NCBI GenBank assembly: GCA_965262775.1
Contig: CBDHFT010000001.1
Location: forward strand, 310,001-374,000
DNA length: 64,000 nucleotides
Reading direction: 5' to 3'
Source: JASGCL01 sp965262775
GTDB lineage: Bacteria > Pseudomonadota > Alphaproteobacteria > JASGCL01
Below are positions 16,859-25,488 of the stretch, one piece after another (the first letter of the stretch is position 1; every line of letters begins with the position of its first letter). Under the pieces are notes generated by a model. The model did no database searches, was not told the origin of the DNA, and saw only the letters and a program-made list of their open reading frames with translations. The position numbers and the translations under genes were made by a program.

Positions 16859-18019
16859 CTATGCCCCAAGCGGGCGGAGTAGTTCGCGGCTGATGATGTG
16901 TTTTTGAATTTCGGTGGTGCCGTCCCATATACGTTCAACGCGGCTGTCGCGCCAAATACGTTCCAATGGAATTTCGTTCATTAACCCCATGCCGCCGTAA
17001 ATTTGAATGGCCTGGTCGGCAACGCGGGTCAACATTTCGGTGGCGTAATATTTGGCGGACGCCACTTCGCGGTTGGCGTCGAGTCCTTTATCCAACCTGT
17101 CGGCGGCGGATAATGTTAACCAATCGGCGCAATCGATTTCGGTTATCATTTCGGCCAATTTAAAACTGACGCCTTGGAATTTGCCAATTTCTTGGCCAAA
17201 TTGTTTGCGGGTTGCCGCCCAATTAAGGGCAAGGTCAAACGCGCGGCGCGCGCGCCCCACCGCCATGGTGGCAACGGTCAGGCGCGTTGCGTAAAGCCAT
17301 TTGTTCATGACGTCGAATCCTGTCCCCTCCGCCCCCAAAATTTGCCGTTTGTTGACGCGGCAATTGTCGAATTTTAAAATACTGTTGTGATAACCGCGGT
17401 GCGAAACCGATTTGTATCCTGGCAAACATTCAAAACCCTTGGTCCCCTTATCAATCAAAAAGCAGGTGATTATTTTTTTTTCGCCGCGTTTGGTTTGTTC
17501 AACGCCCGTGGCGGCAAACAAAATAACAAAATCGGCAATGTCGGCGTGGCTGATAAAATGTTTGGTGCCGTTGATAACAAAATCGTCGCCGTCTTGCTTG
17601 GCGAATGTTTTCATGCCCCGCACGTCCGACCCCGCGTCGGGTTCGGTCATGGCTAAGCAGTCAAATTTTTCGCCCGACACACATGGGTCTAAATAATTTT
17701 TGCGTTGTTCAGGGGTGCAGGCGCATAAAATGGCCGATGGCCGACCAAAATAAGTCGCCAAGCCATAATTGGCGCGGCCCAATTCGCGTTCCAACAATGT
17801 AAATTCCAAATGGTTTAATCCGCCGCCGCCAAATTCGGTGGGAATATTGGGGGCGTAAAAACCCAAATCCTTTACTTTTTTTTGAATGGCCTTACCCAAT
17901 TCGGCTGGCACGCGGTCGGTGCGTTCCACTTCATCTTCTAACGGGTAAAATTCTTTTTCAACAAAAGTTCTAACCGTGTTGACGATCATTTCTTGTTCGG
18001 GGGTAAGGGTGAAATCCAT
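16859..18019 (-). CDS. Acyl-CoA dehydrogenase
   Basis: The protein (about 386 aa from the ATG at 18017-18019) has the complete acyl-CoA dehydrogenase fold: N-terminal helices starting MDFTLTPEQEMIVNTVRTFVEKEF, the flavin-site motif CLAMTEPDAGSDVRGMKT, the segment FVINGTKHFISHADIADF, and a C-terminal domain with QIYGGMGLMNEIPLERIWRDSRVERIWDGTTEIQKHIISRELL (paraphrased; the Arg and Glu around IWDGTTEIQ sit where the catalytic base and FAD contacts are expected). It oxidises an acyl-CoA to the 2-enoyl-CoA with FAD. The chain-length range is not evident. Because it neighbours the carnitine dehydrogenase fusion and Rieske gene, a role with carnitine- or betaine-derived CoA esters is possible. Confidence 0.93.
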   Translation of the reverse strand: MDFTLTPEQEMIVNTVRTFVEKEFYPLEDEVERTDRVPAELGKAIQKKVKDLGFYAPNIPTEFGGGGLNHLEFTLLERELGRANYGLATYFGRPSAILCACTPEQRKNYLDPCVSGEKFDCLAMTEPDAGSDVRGMKTFAKQDGDDFVINGTKHFISHADIADFVILFAATGVEQTKRGEKKIITCFLIDKGTKGFECLPGYKSVSHRGYHNSILKFDNCRVNKRQILGAEGTGFDVMNKWLYATRLTVATMAVGRARRAFDLALNWAATRKQFGQEIGKFQGVSFKLAEMITEIDCADWLTLSAADRLDKGLDANREVASAKYYATEMLTRVADQAIQIYGGMGLMNEIPLERIWRDSRVERIWDGTTEIQKHIISRELLRPLGA

Positions 18020-18131
18020 AAACAATCTATAGCTCAAAATTATAAAAAAAACAATTTCTCTCTTGAATATTTTTTTAATTTATAATAAGGGGAATGAAAT
18101 TTATCAACTATTAATGAAAGGGATAAAAATC

Positions 18132-18620
18132 ATGAACATGTCTATGACTCACTATATGGAACTTTTGGCGGTTAACCAGCCATGGAACCTGCTTATTTTT
18201 ATGGCGATACCAATTATTCTCGCCGAAACACTTGCTATCAGCGAACTTTATATTTTATTTACAAAAAAATACAAAGGCGTGGTGTGGAAAATTAACCATT
18301 GGTCAGGCAAATTGGTCGGGGCTTATTTTATTGGCATTATCTATTATATCATGGTTAATGCGGTTATTCCTTTGACCTTGAATGGTGGCTGGCGCGGTTT
18401 TGCCGACGTGGTTGCTGTTTTATCCTATGTTATTGCGGGCTTACCCTTGGTTTGGATTTTCTTGCAATCGATTGGGTTGGTTAATCGTAAATTAAAAATG
18501 GAAAAAAAATTAGCCATTCACGGCATATGCGTTGCGTTGTTTTTGGTCTTTGGCCATGTTGCCATGATATTTGGCATGCTTGACCCCGCTGTCTTTGGGC
18601 ATGCTGGCCATCAAATGTAA
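18132..18620 (+). CDS. Conserved-looking integral membrane protein
   Basis: About 162 aa from the ATG at 18132 (preceded by AAAGGGAT). There are four to five hydrophobic segments: LLIFMAIPIILAETLAISELYILF, LVGAYFIGIIYYIMVNAVI, ADVVAVLSYVIAGLPLVWIFL (shown in parts) and IHGICVALFLVFGHVAMIFGM. His and Met residues are frequent at the C-terminus (FGHAGHQM). It resembles small uncharacterised permease-like families, but I cannot assign one. It is divergent from the acyl-CoA dehydrogenase and convergent with the carnitine dehydrogenase fusion gene, separated from it by a terminator. Confidence 0.75.
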   Translation: MNMSMTHYMELLAVNQPWNLLIFMAIPIILAETLAISELYILFTKKYKGVVWKINHWSGKLVGAYFIGIIYYIMVNAVIPLTLNGGWRGFADVVAVLSYVIAGLPLVWIFLQSIGLVNRKLKMEKKLAIHGICVALFLVFGHVAMIFGMLDPAVFGHAGHQM

Positions 18621-18684
18621 TAGCTAGGCCCCGCGCCTAGGGCCAAACTTGACGGATTGATAAAAAATCTTTCTGGGTTAGGTC

Positions 18685-18730
18685 TTAAAAAGCCCTATCA
18701 CTTTGTTTATAAGTGGTGGGGCTTTTTTTC
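18685..18730. terminator. Bidirectional terminator
   Basis: An A-run followed by AGCCC and ATCAC pairs with GTGGT, GGGCT and a T-run across a loop of about 12 bases. It has A-tract and T-tract on the two sides, so it can stop both the plus-strand membrane-protein gene and the minus-strand carnitine gene transcripts. Confidence 0.7.
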
Positions 18731-18821
18731 TAGGCCTTGCCTACGGCAAATTTTTTATCGATTCTTGGCGAATGTTCTTTTTTTTATGGCTAGTGGTAAC
18801 CAGGCTGGTTATAGGCAATCC

Positions 18822-20330
18822 CTACCCAATTTTGCGCCCCGCCCGTTCGGGTTTGGCTAGGGTGCTTTGGGTTTTTATCAATTGGTGCAATTTCCCCAAC
18901 AATGGTTCGTGGGCGGGGCATGATTTTTCATCGGCATGATTAACATGCAGGCAAAAATGTTCGGCGGTCGCCACAACCTCGCCCAATTTATCGCCCCCCA
19001 ATTTATCGCCCATTGTTTTGTGCATGGTGTGAAACAAATGCAATTTTTTATCACCGCCGCCCAATACCTGGGTCAGGATTTGAAATTGCTCGCCAACCCG
19101 CAATTGGCCAATATGGCAAATATGCGATTCAACGGTGAAGAAGCTAAACCCCTTCGCCAAATAATCGCCGTCCATGCCAATATGGCGCAACACCGCGTCG
19201 GTCGCGTTGCCAAAATTTTCTAAATAAGCACTTTCGGTCATGTGGTCGTTGTAATCGACCCATTTGGGCACCACGCGACCACCAAACAATGGCATGGGTT
19301 TGGTTTCATCAATTTTTTTATCGTGGTGGTGCGCCGCGGTATATAAACGTTCTTCGTGCGATTTTAATGTTTTACCCGACGCCATGTCTAACCCACGCAA
19401 TGCCTGCATGATGCCGATAATGGCTTCGTCGCGTTGCCGTTCCATGTCGCGCAAATTTTTGCTTTTCCAATCCTTGTCCTTGGCAACCTGGTCATCCGAT
19501 TGGGTGACAATTTTATCCAACAATTCATCGGTCAGGGGCGGTGCCTTCAACCTTGTCCAATTCCATTCCAGGGCGGGGCCAAATTGCGCCATGAAATGCC
19601 GCATCCCCATTTCGCCCCCCGCCAAGCGATAGGTCATGAATGTTCCCATGAATGCCCAACGAATACCGCAACCAAAACGCACCGCATCGTCCAATTGGGC
19701 GGCGGTGGCTTCGTTATTTTCTATCATGTGCAATGCCTCGCGCCACAGGGTTTCCATCAAACGGTCGGCAATAAAACCCTCAACCTCGCGCGTCATCATC
19801 AATGGTTCGAAACCCAATGTTTCATAAAATTCTTTGGCGCGCGCCAACCATGCTTGCGATGTTTTTTCGCCTGGACAAATTTCTAACAATGGCAACAAAT
19901 AAACGGGGTTAAAAGGGTGGGCGACAAAAATACGCTCGGGGTGTTTGGCCTTTGATTGAAAAACCGACGGCAAAATACCCGATGTCGAAGAACCAATGCC
20001 AACATCGGCTGGCAAAACCTCGGTCAATTGCGCCATGATTTTTATTTTTAATTCGGGATTTTCGGGCGCCGATTCCTGGACCCAATCGGCCAGTTGCGCC
20101 AATTCCTCCAACGACTTAACCAATTTAAAACTGCCTTCGCGCGGCAAGGGGCTTAATGTTAATTGTTGCCAAGCCAAGCGGGCGTTGGCCAAAATTTGCA
20201 TGAAGGATTTTTCGGCATGGGGTGCGGGGTCAAACAACACAACGTCCAACCCATGGATGATAGCCCGCGCGCCCCACGCGCCGCCAATCACGCCACCACC
20301 AATAAGTCCTAATGTTTTTACTTCCCTCAT
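18822..20330 (-). CDS. Carnitine 3-dehydrogenase fused to a hotdog thioesterase
   Basis: Residues 1 to about 325 are a 3-hydroxyacyl-CoA-dehydrogenase-type NAD enzyme (LGLIGGGVIGGAWGARA nucleotide fold; SSTSGILPSVFQ; VAHPFNPVYLLPLLEICPG with the catalytic His; VEGFIADRLMETLWREALHM). This matches L-carnitine dehydrogenase, which makes 3-dehydrocarnitine. After a linker, residues from about 340 to 502 form a 4HBT/hotdog thioesterase (GGRVVPKWVDYNDHMTESAY with the catalytic Asp). In Pseudomonas cdhA and cdhB are separate, and CdhB hydrolyses betainyl-CoA to glycine betaine; fusions of the two are known in some bacteria. The gene fits carnitine breakdown together with the Rieske gene upstream. 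The DUF849-type cleavage enzyme (CdhC) is not in the window. Confidence 0.9.
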   Translation of the reverse strand: MREVKTLGLIGGGVIGGAWGARAIIHGLDVVLFDPAPHAEKSFMQILANARLAWQQLTLSPLPREGSFKLVKSLEELAQLADWVQESAPENPELKIKIMAQLTEVLPADVGIGSSTSGILPSVFQSKAKHPERIFVAHPFNPVYLLPLLEICPGEKTSQAWLARAKEFYETLGFEPLMMTREVEGFIADRLMETLWREALHMIENNEATAAQLDDAVRFGCGIRWAFMGTFMTYRLAGGEMGMRHFMAQFGPALEWNWTRLKAPPLTDELLDKIVTQSDDQVAKDKDWKSKNLRDMERQRDEAIIGIMQALRGLDMASGKTLKSHEERLYTAAHHHDKKIDETKPMPLFGGRVVPKWVDYNDHMTESAYLENFGNATDAVLRHIGMDGDYLAKGFSFFTVESHICHIGQLRVGEQFQILTQVLGGGDKKLHLFHTMHKTMGDKLGGDKLGEVVATAEHFCLHVNHADEKSCPAHEPLLGKLHQLIKTQSTLAKPERAGRKIG

Positions 20331-20498
20331 GATTGTGGCTTAACAAAACTTAAAATCTATTTCAATTATTATTTAAATGGTTGTTATAAAATATATGGCG
20401 ATAATTATTTTGCTTGGTTAAAAAATCACGGCGGTTATAACGCTCGCCCATTGTTCACCATACAAAATGCAAACGAAACCGCCCAACCTGCAACGACC

Positions 20499-21923
20499 TT
20501 AGCGATTTTGCAAACGCGCCAGCAATTGATTATTCAATTCTTCCAGATCTTGGTTTTTGGGTTCCTTAACCATGGTCATCACGGGCAAATGACGTTGCAT
20601 AATCATGTGGTGGGCCTTCACATTTGATTCGAAATTGGAAAGGTAAGCGCCAGGGAAAGAAACCGACTTTTGCCCTTCGTAAGACCAAATGGATAACATC
20701 CTATCTTCCTCGTAAGTAACTTTATCGATACGGCGGCCAGCGCGCGCCGCCAAATCGATATATCGTTTTGATTCTTCGTCCACGTTGGCGGCCTTGTAAT
20801 AGCCATAACGTTGCCTGCAAAAATCGGCACGCACGGGAATGTCTTGATAAAAACTAACCCCCTCGGGGTATAATTGAATAACATTGCTTGGGAATAAACC
20901 AACATAGAACCAAGCCTTTTTTGTTTTTTCAGGAATGGCCTTGGCGCGGTTTATGGCACTTTTATAGGCGCGCACCGACCAATATTGCGATTGACGTTCT
21001 TCCTCTTTCAAAAAAATACCGCGGGCAATGGATACCCCATGTTGATTATATTCATCTTCCGAATATTGATTACCATAAAGGTCGCGCAAAAAAGTATGAA
21101 CCTTGGCTACGTGATAACCTTCGTTATCGACATCGCGTGCCGATTTCCAATTGGCATCAAGGGTTTCATAACCAAAAACATCGGCGTCAGCGCCCGACAA
21201 GGGGATAACGTTATCAAGCCTATACATTTCAAATAATTTTTCATGGGGCGCAAAAATTTCGGCCAGGGATGGTTGAGGGCCCTTTTCAAAGCGAATAAAA
21301 ACAAATCCTTTCCAGATTTCCGTTTCAACCTGCTTCAAGCCAAATTTCTTTTTATCAATTTGGTCATAAGCACCCGTTTGCGCCACGCCCATCAACGAAC
21401 CATCCAAATGGTATGTCCAACCATGGAAGGGGCAGGTTAAAATCCGCCCGCAATTACCATTATCACGCTCGACCAAATTAGAACCGCGATGACGGCACAC
21501 GTTATAAAAAACCCTGACTTCATTGTCATTACCCCGCAACACCAATATCCTATCGCCCAACATTTCATCGGTAATAAAATCGCCCGGTTTTGGGATGTTG
21601 CTAACATGGCAAACAATTTGCCAATGGGTGCGGAATATTTTTTTAATCTCCAACTGGGTTAAATCATTATTATGATAGGTCCAACCAGGCAAACCCCATC
21701 TATCTTGTGAATTTTTAAAAACACCCTTGGCGTTGGTGTTATTAACCAAATAAGAATCAAAATCACGTAATGGCGCGGCAGGGGCTTCACCGCCCGCCAT
21801 ATCAACCATGCCGCCCGTTATTTCTTGGTGCAATGTCTCTTCATATAAACCACTGGTTATGTCGTCATTGGTAACTTTATTAAGCCAATTCCCTGGTTTG
21901 TTTTTATGCCATATTTTATCCAT
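20499..21923 (-). CDS. Rieske non-heme iron oxygenase, alpha subunit
   Basis: About 474 aa from the ATG at 21921-21923, preceded by AAAAGGAAA; a TTG 30 bases upstream is less likely. The N-terminal Rieske domain has CRHRG (in VFYNVCRHRGSNLV) and CPFHGWTYHLDG, the Cys-His pairs binding the 2Fe-2S cluster. The C-terminal catalytic domain has the iron site in NWKSARDVDNEGYHVAKVH (Asp and two His). Family members hydroxylate aromatic rings or demethylate quaternary amines. Given the carnitine dehydrogenase-thioesterase neighbour, a glycine-betaine or carnitine oxygenase role is attractive but unproven. The reductase partner is not adjacent. The gene sits beside the putative origin, at the place where hemE lies in several Alphaproteobacteria. 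Confidence 0.9.
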   Translation of the reverse strand: MDKIWHKNKPGNWLNKVTNDDITSGLYEETLHQEITGGMVDMAGGEAPAAPLRDFDSYLVNNTNAKGVFKNSQDRWGLPGWTYHNNDLTQLEIKKIFRTHWQIVCHVSNIPKPGDFITDEMLGDRILVLRGNDNEVRVFYNVCRHRGSNLVERDNGNCGRILTCPFHGWTYHLDGSLMGVAQTGAYDQIDKKKFGLKQVETEIWKGFVFIRFEKGPQPSLAEIFAPHEKLFEMYRLDNVIPLSGADADVFGYETLDANWKSARDVDNEGYHVAKVHTFLRDLYGNQYSEDEYNQHGVSIARGIFLKEEERQSQYWSVRAYKSAINRAKAIPEKTKKAWFYVGLFPSNVIQLYPEGVSFYQDIPVRADFCRQRYGYYKAANVDEESKRYIDLAARAGRRIDKVTYEEDRMLSIWSYEGQKSVSFPGAYLSNFESNVKAHHMIMQRHLPVMTMVKEPKNQDLEELNNQLLARLQNR

Positions 21924-22199
21924 CACATTTTTCCTTTTCTTATCTTTTACCAAGCCATTTTTATTAAAAAATAATTCTACAATAGATTGTTTATATCGAA
22001 CACTAGTTTTTTTAACTACTTGCTATTGATATACTATAAAAAATCATCAAAGCCATGATAAAAAAAAATAAAGTTTTTGTCAAATTAAAAATAGGAAGTA
22101 AATTTATCTCTCCTATAACTGCCCATTTAATTAGTAAGTAATAATATTAATATTATTTTAAATAAATTATTATTGTTTATTACTGGGGGGCTTTTTTAT

Positions 22200-22208
22200 T
22201 GTGTATAA
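22200..22208 (-). promoter_or_regulatory. DnaA box
   Basis: The minus strand reads TTATACACA, an exact match to the relaxed consensus TTWTNCACA. It lies directly after the AT-rich core of the putative origin. Confidence 0.55.
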
Positions 22209-22545
22209 CTTATTCAGCAAAAAATAATCAAAACATAATCCAAACCATTGTTTTTTAATCATATTTAATAAAGAAAATTATAAAAAACAATTGCTTAGAT
22301 ATAAAAAATATACTAATCCTACATCATTGTAAAATAATAAATAAATTATATTATCCCCAAGTTAATAACAGGATAATCACAAGCTATTAGAAAATAATAA
22401 CCTGGATAACTTGGGAAAAACTTAAAGGGAACCTGGGAGCGAATCGGGTGCGAATCGGGTATGAATAAACAGCCATTAAGTTATGAAAAAATAAAAGGCA
22501 AAAAAGCCGATAATATGATAAGCTTATGATGCGGTTATAAGATGC

Positions 22546-22554
22546 TTATCCACA
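22546..22554 (+). promoter_or_regulatory. DnaA box, perfect consensus
   Basis: TTATCCACA matches the strong DnaA-binding consensus exactly and lies 47 bases before the PPSR start codon, at the edge of the putative origin. Confidence 0.65.
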
Positions 22555-22600
22555 GGGGTTGGCACAAGAAATTTACAAAAAATAATATTAAAGAATAATA

Positions 22601-23476
22601 ATGGCGGATACAAAAAAAGTTTTACTTATTTCCGATTCGACGGGCGAAACCCTGCAGGCCTTGGCCGCGGCGGTGAAGGCACAATTTGCCTTTGCTATCG
22701 ACGACGAATTGGAACCATTGATTAGAAGCCGTTTGGCGTTGGAAGCATTGTTGGGCAAAATTGGCAAAGAAAAAAAAATACCCGACATCATCCTTTATAC
22801 CTTGGTCGAGCAGGATCTTATAAAAATGCTGCATGATTTTTCGGTGATGCACGACATTCCCACCATCGATGTATTAAGCCCCCTGATAGAAAAATACGCC
22901 ATGGTATTTCATGCCGAAAGCCTGTTGGCGCAAAAAAAATCGGCACCCGGGCGTCAGCATAGTTTGGACCGAGCTTATTTTGAACGGATAGAAGCCATGG
23001 ACTTCGCCAAGGAACACGACGACGGTATGCATAGCAAGGGATTAGACAAGGCAGACATTGTTATCTTGGGGGTATCGCGTAGTTCGAAATCCCCCACCGC
23101 GGCTTACCTCGCCAATCATCGTGGGTTAAAGGTTGCCAATATCCCCTTCTTAACCCGCCAACAATTGCCCGACGAAGTTTTTCAACTTTCCAATCGGATA
23201 AAAAAAGGCGAATGGAAAAAAACAATGATAGTTGGGTTGATGAAACGCGCCGAAGATTTGCTTGAAATTAGGAAGTCGCGCCTGCACCTCTTGGGGCAGG
23301 TTGGCTACAGCGATTACACCAACATTGAAAAAATTATAGAAGAGAGCGAAGATTTTAAAAAATTATGCCACGAAGAAAAATGGCCCATCATCGATGTCAC
23401 CCACAAATCAATCGAAGAAACCGCCGCCTATATTGTTCGCAAATGGCAAGATCGCCAGACCGCCATGCAAGAGTAG
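22601..23476 (+). CDS. ppsR: PPSR/PDRP-type bifunctional kinase and pyrophosphorylase
   Basis: This family (DUF299) switches pyruvate phosphate dikinase or PEP synthase off by ADP-dependent threonine phosphorylation and on by phosphate-dependent removal. The 291-aa sequence begins with KVLLISDSTGETLQALAAA and contains the P-loop-like GVSRSSKSPTAAYLANHRG and VGLMKRAEDLLEIRKSRLH segments typical of the family. Length is normal. It is the first gene to the right of the putative origin, as is its homologue in Caulobacter, and is followed by maf. The target dikinase is not in the window. Confidence 0.93.
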   Translation: MADTKKVLLISDSTGETLQALAAAVKAQFAFAIDDELEPLIRSRLALEALLGKIGKEKKIPDIILYTLVEQDLIKMLHDFSVMHDIPTIDVLSPLIEKYAMVFHAESLLAQKKSAPGRQHSLDRAYFERIEAMDFAKEHDDGMHSKGLDKADIVILGVSRSSKSPTAAYLANHRGLKVANIPFLTRQQLPDEVFQLSNRIKKGEWKKTMIVGLMKRAEDLLEIRKSRLHLLGQVGYSDYTNIEKIIEESEDFKKLCHEEKWPIIDVTHKSIEETAAYIVRKWQDRQTAMQE

Positions 23477-23559
23477 ATGCAAGAGTAGCCCAGCAGAATA
23501 TAAGGCAAAGGCAGAAACCATCAAGCAAGTCATTCACAATGTATCATGGGAAAATTATC

Positions 23560-24303
23560 ATGGGAAAATTTATAATCGATAAGAAGATTATCCTGGCTTC
23601 GGCCAGCCAAAGCCGCCTTCGCATTTTGCAGCAGGCAGGGTTGGATGTGGTGGCGAGCCCCGCGCAGGTTGATGAAGCCATGATTAAAAAATCGATGAAA
23701 TTGGCGGGGGCGAGCGGCGATGAAGTGGCGATGAAATTGGCAGAATTAAAAGGACAAAAAATAGCGCGCCAACATGACCAACAGGCATCAAGCGATAGCC
23801 CGCATGATGGGCGCGACATGGTGATATTGGCGGCAGACCAATTGTTGATACTGCCCCACCAGACAGAAGGCGGGGAGCAGGTTGATAAAACGCATGACGA
23901 AACAGGGGGCAAATCAGGGGGCCAATCAGGGGGCAAAACGGCTGGCGAAACGTGGTTTGATAAACCCAGCGATATGGCCATGGCGAAGCAACATCTTATG
24001 GCACTACGTGGGCGAACCCATTATTTGGCGACGGCCTTGGTGATGCTTCAGGGCGGGCAAATAATTTGGCGCAACTTGCAAAAACCCGCCCTAAGCTGTT
24101 GGCAATTTTCTGATGGGTTTATCGATGACTACCTCCACCGTGCGGGGCCAGCCATTTTATCGTCGGTGGGCGCCTATCAGCTGGAGGGGCTTGGGGCCAC
24201 GCTTTTTTCTGAAATCAAGGGCGATTATTTTTCCATTCTTGGCTTGCCGCTTTTACCCCTGCTGCAGCAATTAAGGTTGATGACGGCGGCGGGGCGGGGC
24301 TAG
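23560..24303 (+). CDS. maf: Maf-family nucleotide pyrophosphatase
   Basis: Maf proteins hydrolyse non-canonical or methylated nucleoside triphosphates. The N-terminal KIILASASQSRLRILQQAGL is the family entry motif, VILAADQLLIL is the metal-site strand, SDMAMAKQHLMALRGRTHYLATAL and GAYQLEGLGATLFSEIKGDYFSILGLPL (in parts) are the remaining conserved blocks. I chose the ATG at 23560; earlier in-frame starts (23539, 23365) give non-conserved tails. A Gly/Gln/Lys-rich insertion of about 25 residues (GGKSGGQSGGKTAGE, encoded by near repeats) interrupts the region between the metal site and the substrate loop. It follows PPSR as in other alphaproteobacterial origins. Confidence 0.92.
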   Translation: MGKFIIDKKIILASASQSRLRILQQAGLDVVASPAQVDEAMIKKSMKLAGASGDEVAMKLAELKGQKIARQHDQQASSDSPHDGRDMVILAADQLLILPHQTEGGEQVDKTHDETGGKSGGQSGGKTAGETWFDKPSDMAMAKQHLMALRGRTHYLATALVMLQGGQIIWRNLQKPALSCWQFSDGFIDDYLHRAGPAILSSVGAYQLEGLGATLFSEIKGDYFSILGLPLLPLLQQLRLMTAAGRG

Positions 24304-24304
24304 A

Positions 24305-24320
24305 TGTTTCCCGTGAAACC
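24305..24320. promoter_or_regulatory. parS: parS-like centromere site
   Basis: TGTTTCCCGTGAAACC differs from the universal parS palindrome TGTTTCACGTGAAACA at two positions. It lies between the convergent maf and argF genes, about 1.8 kb from the putative origin. Confidence 0.75.
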
Positions 24321-24342
24321 TTCGCTTTTTATAGCGCGGTTT

Positions 24343-25245
24343 TTAACCAAACAGCACCCAATCGATGATAGCCATTTGGGCGTAGATTCTGTTTTCGGCC
24401 TCGGCGAAGACGCGCGACCTATCGCCGTCGATGACCGCGGGGCTTACTTCCTCGCCACGGTGGGCGGGCAAGCAATGGGAAAAAATGGCTTTTTCATCGG
24501 CCAACCCCATCAATTTTTCATCAACCGTGAAGCCTGCAAATTTTTCTAATCGCGTGGCGCGGTCGGAATGATTCATGGATACCCAGGTATCGGTGATGAT
24601 GACCTGTTTACCTTTAACCGCTTCGGCGGGGCGGGGGGCGAAAACAATGCCGTCGGGGCGGTGCTTGGGGGCGTAATCTTCGGGGCTGCTAACCGTCATA
24701 TCCATGCCAAGCACGGCGGCGGCCTCCATCCACGATTGGCAAGTGTTATTGCCGTCGCCAATCCACGCCAAACCGATTTTATCAAAACCGCCAAATTCTT
24801 CCCAAACGGTTAAGAGCCCCGCGACAATTTGGCAGGGATGACTGTCGTCGGTGAGGCCATTAATAACGGGGATGGTGGCATGTTGCGCCAAGGTTTTCAA
24901 AGTTTGATGGTGATAGGTGCGCACCATCATGCCATGGGCCAGCACCGACAACACGCGGGCTGTGTCGGGCAATGATTCGCCGTGCCCCAATTGCATTTCC
25001 CCACCCGTGATAGACATAAATTTGCCACCCAAATAATTCATCGCCATGTAAAAACTGATACGGGTGCGGGTGGATGGTTTATCAAAAATCCCCACCAAGG
25101 TTTTGTGGCGATAGTCGTTGCTGGCGGCGGGCTTGCCCGCCTTCACCGCTATTTTCATGTTATGGGCGCGCTTCACCAAGGATAGCAATTGGTCGGCGGA
25201 AAGATCGGCAATGTCAAGGAAATGCCGTGTGGTGGTGCTTGTCAT
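24343..25245 (-). CDS. argF: Ornithine carbamoyltransferase
   Basis: The enzyme makes citrulline from ornithine and carbamoyl phosphate in arginine synthesis. The carbamoyl phosphate motif FDKPSTRTRISF is present near residue 55, followed by GGEMQLGHGESLPDTARVLS, the HPCQ loop (SHPCQIVAGLLT), the ornithine-side DTWVSM and the catalytic HCLPAHRGEEV segment. The length of 300 aa is normal. It is flanked on both sides by parS-like sites and is convergent with maf and divergent from parA. No other arg gene lies nearby. Confidence 0.96.
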   Translation of the reverse strand: MTSTTTRHFLDIADLSADQLLSLVKRAHNMKIAVKAGKPAASNDYRHKTLVGIFDKPSTRTRISFYMAMNYLGGKFMSITGGEMQLGHGESLPDTARVLSVLAHGMMVRTYHHQTLKTLAQHATIPVINGLTDDSHPCQIVAGLLTVWEEFGGFDKIGLAWIGDGNNTCQSWMEAAAVLGMDMTVSSPEDYAPKHRPDGIVFAPRPAEAVKGKQVIITDTWVSMNHSDRATRLEKFAGFTVDEKLMGLADEKAIFSHCLPAHRGEEVSPAVIDGDRSRVFAEAENRIYAQMAIIDWVLFG

Positions 25246-25320
25246 TGCGCTTTTTAACCCTTTTATTTATTTTTGTCAAAATTGTTATGGGCGGTAATAG
25301 GTCGTCATGACTCATAAAGT

Positions 25321-25350
25321 GGTGAGAGGTGGTGAGGGGTGGTGAGGGGG
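25321..25350. repeat. Three tandem 10-bp units
   Basis: GGTGAGAGGT, GGTGAGGGGT and GGTGAGGGGG stand in tandem upstream of the second parS-like site. They are purine-rich on the plus strand and have no assigned function. Confidence 0.6.
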
Positions 25351-25365
25351 GAATAGACGGACGGA

Positions 25366-25381
25366 TGTTTCACGGGAAACC
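25366..25381. promoter_or_regulatory. parS: parS-like centromere site
   Basis: TGTTTCACGGGAAACC differs from TGTTTCACGTGAAACA at two positions. It lies 107 bases upstream of parA. Together with the site at 24305 it brackets argF. Confidence 0.75.
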
Positions 25382-25488
25382 TTTCAAGAGCACCTATCTC
25401 AATCCTCCCTGTAACCTTTCTGGCTCAAGCATCATTTTACCTTTGCTAAAGATAAAAAACAGTCTAAAGAAAAACATAGGAATCAAAC

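Larger units (their letters stand above)
22022..22600. other. Putative chromosomal replication origin (oriC)
   Basis: An AT-rich gap of about 640 bases without genes precedes the PPSR and maf genes. In Caulobacter and several other Alphaproteobacteria oriC lies immediately upstream of the PPSR homologue (CC0001), followed by maf. The gap contains a perfect DnaA box at 22546-22554, a consensus one on the other strand at 22200-22208 and a one-mismatch box (TTATCCCCA) at 22351-22359. An inverted repeat CCCAAGTTA/TAACTTGGG lies at 22356-22364 and 22407-22415. A direct repeat of GCGAATCGGGT at 22439-22460 carries two GAATC (GANTC, CcrM-type) sites. An AT-only core lies at about 22130-22180. parS-like sites and parA follow within 3 kb. 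Confidence 0.7.
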
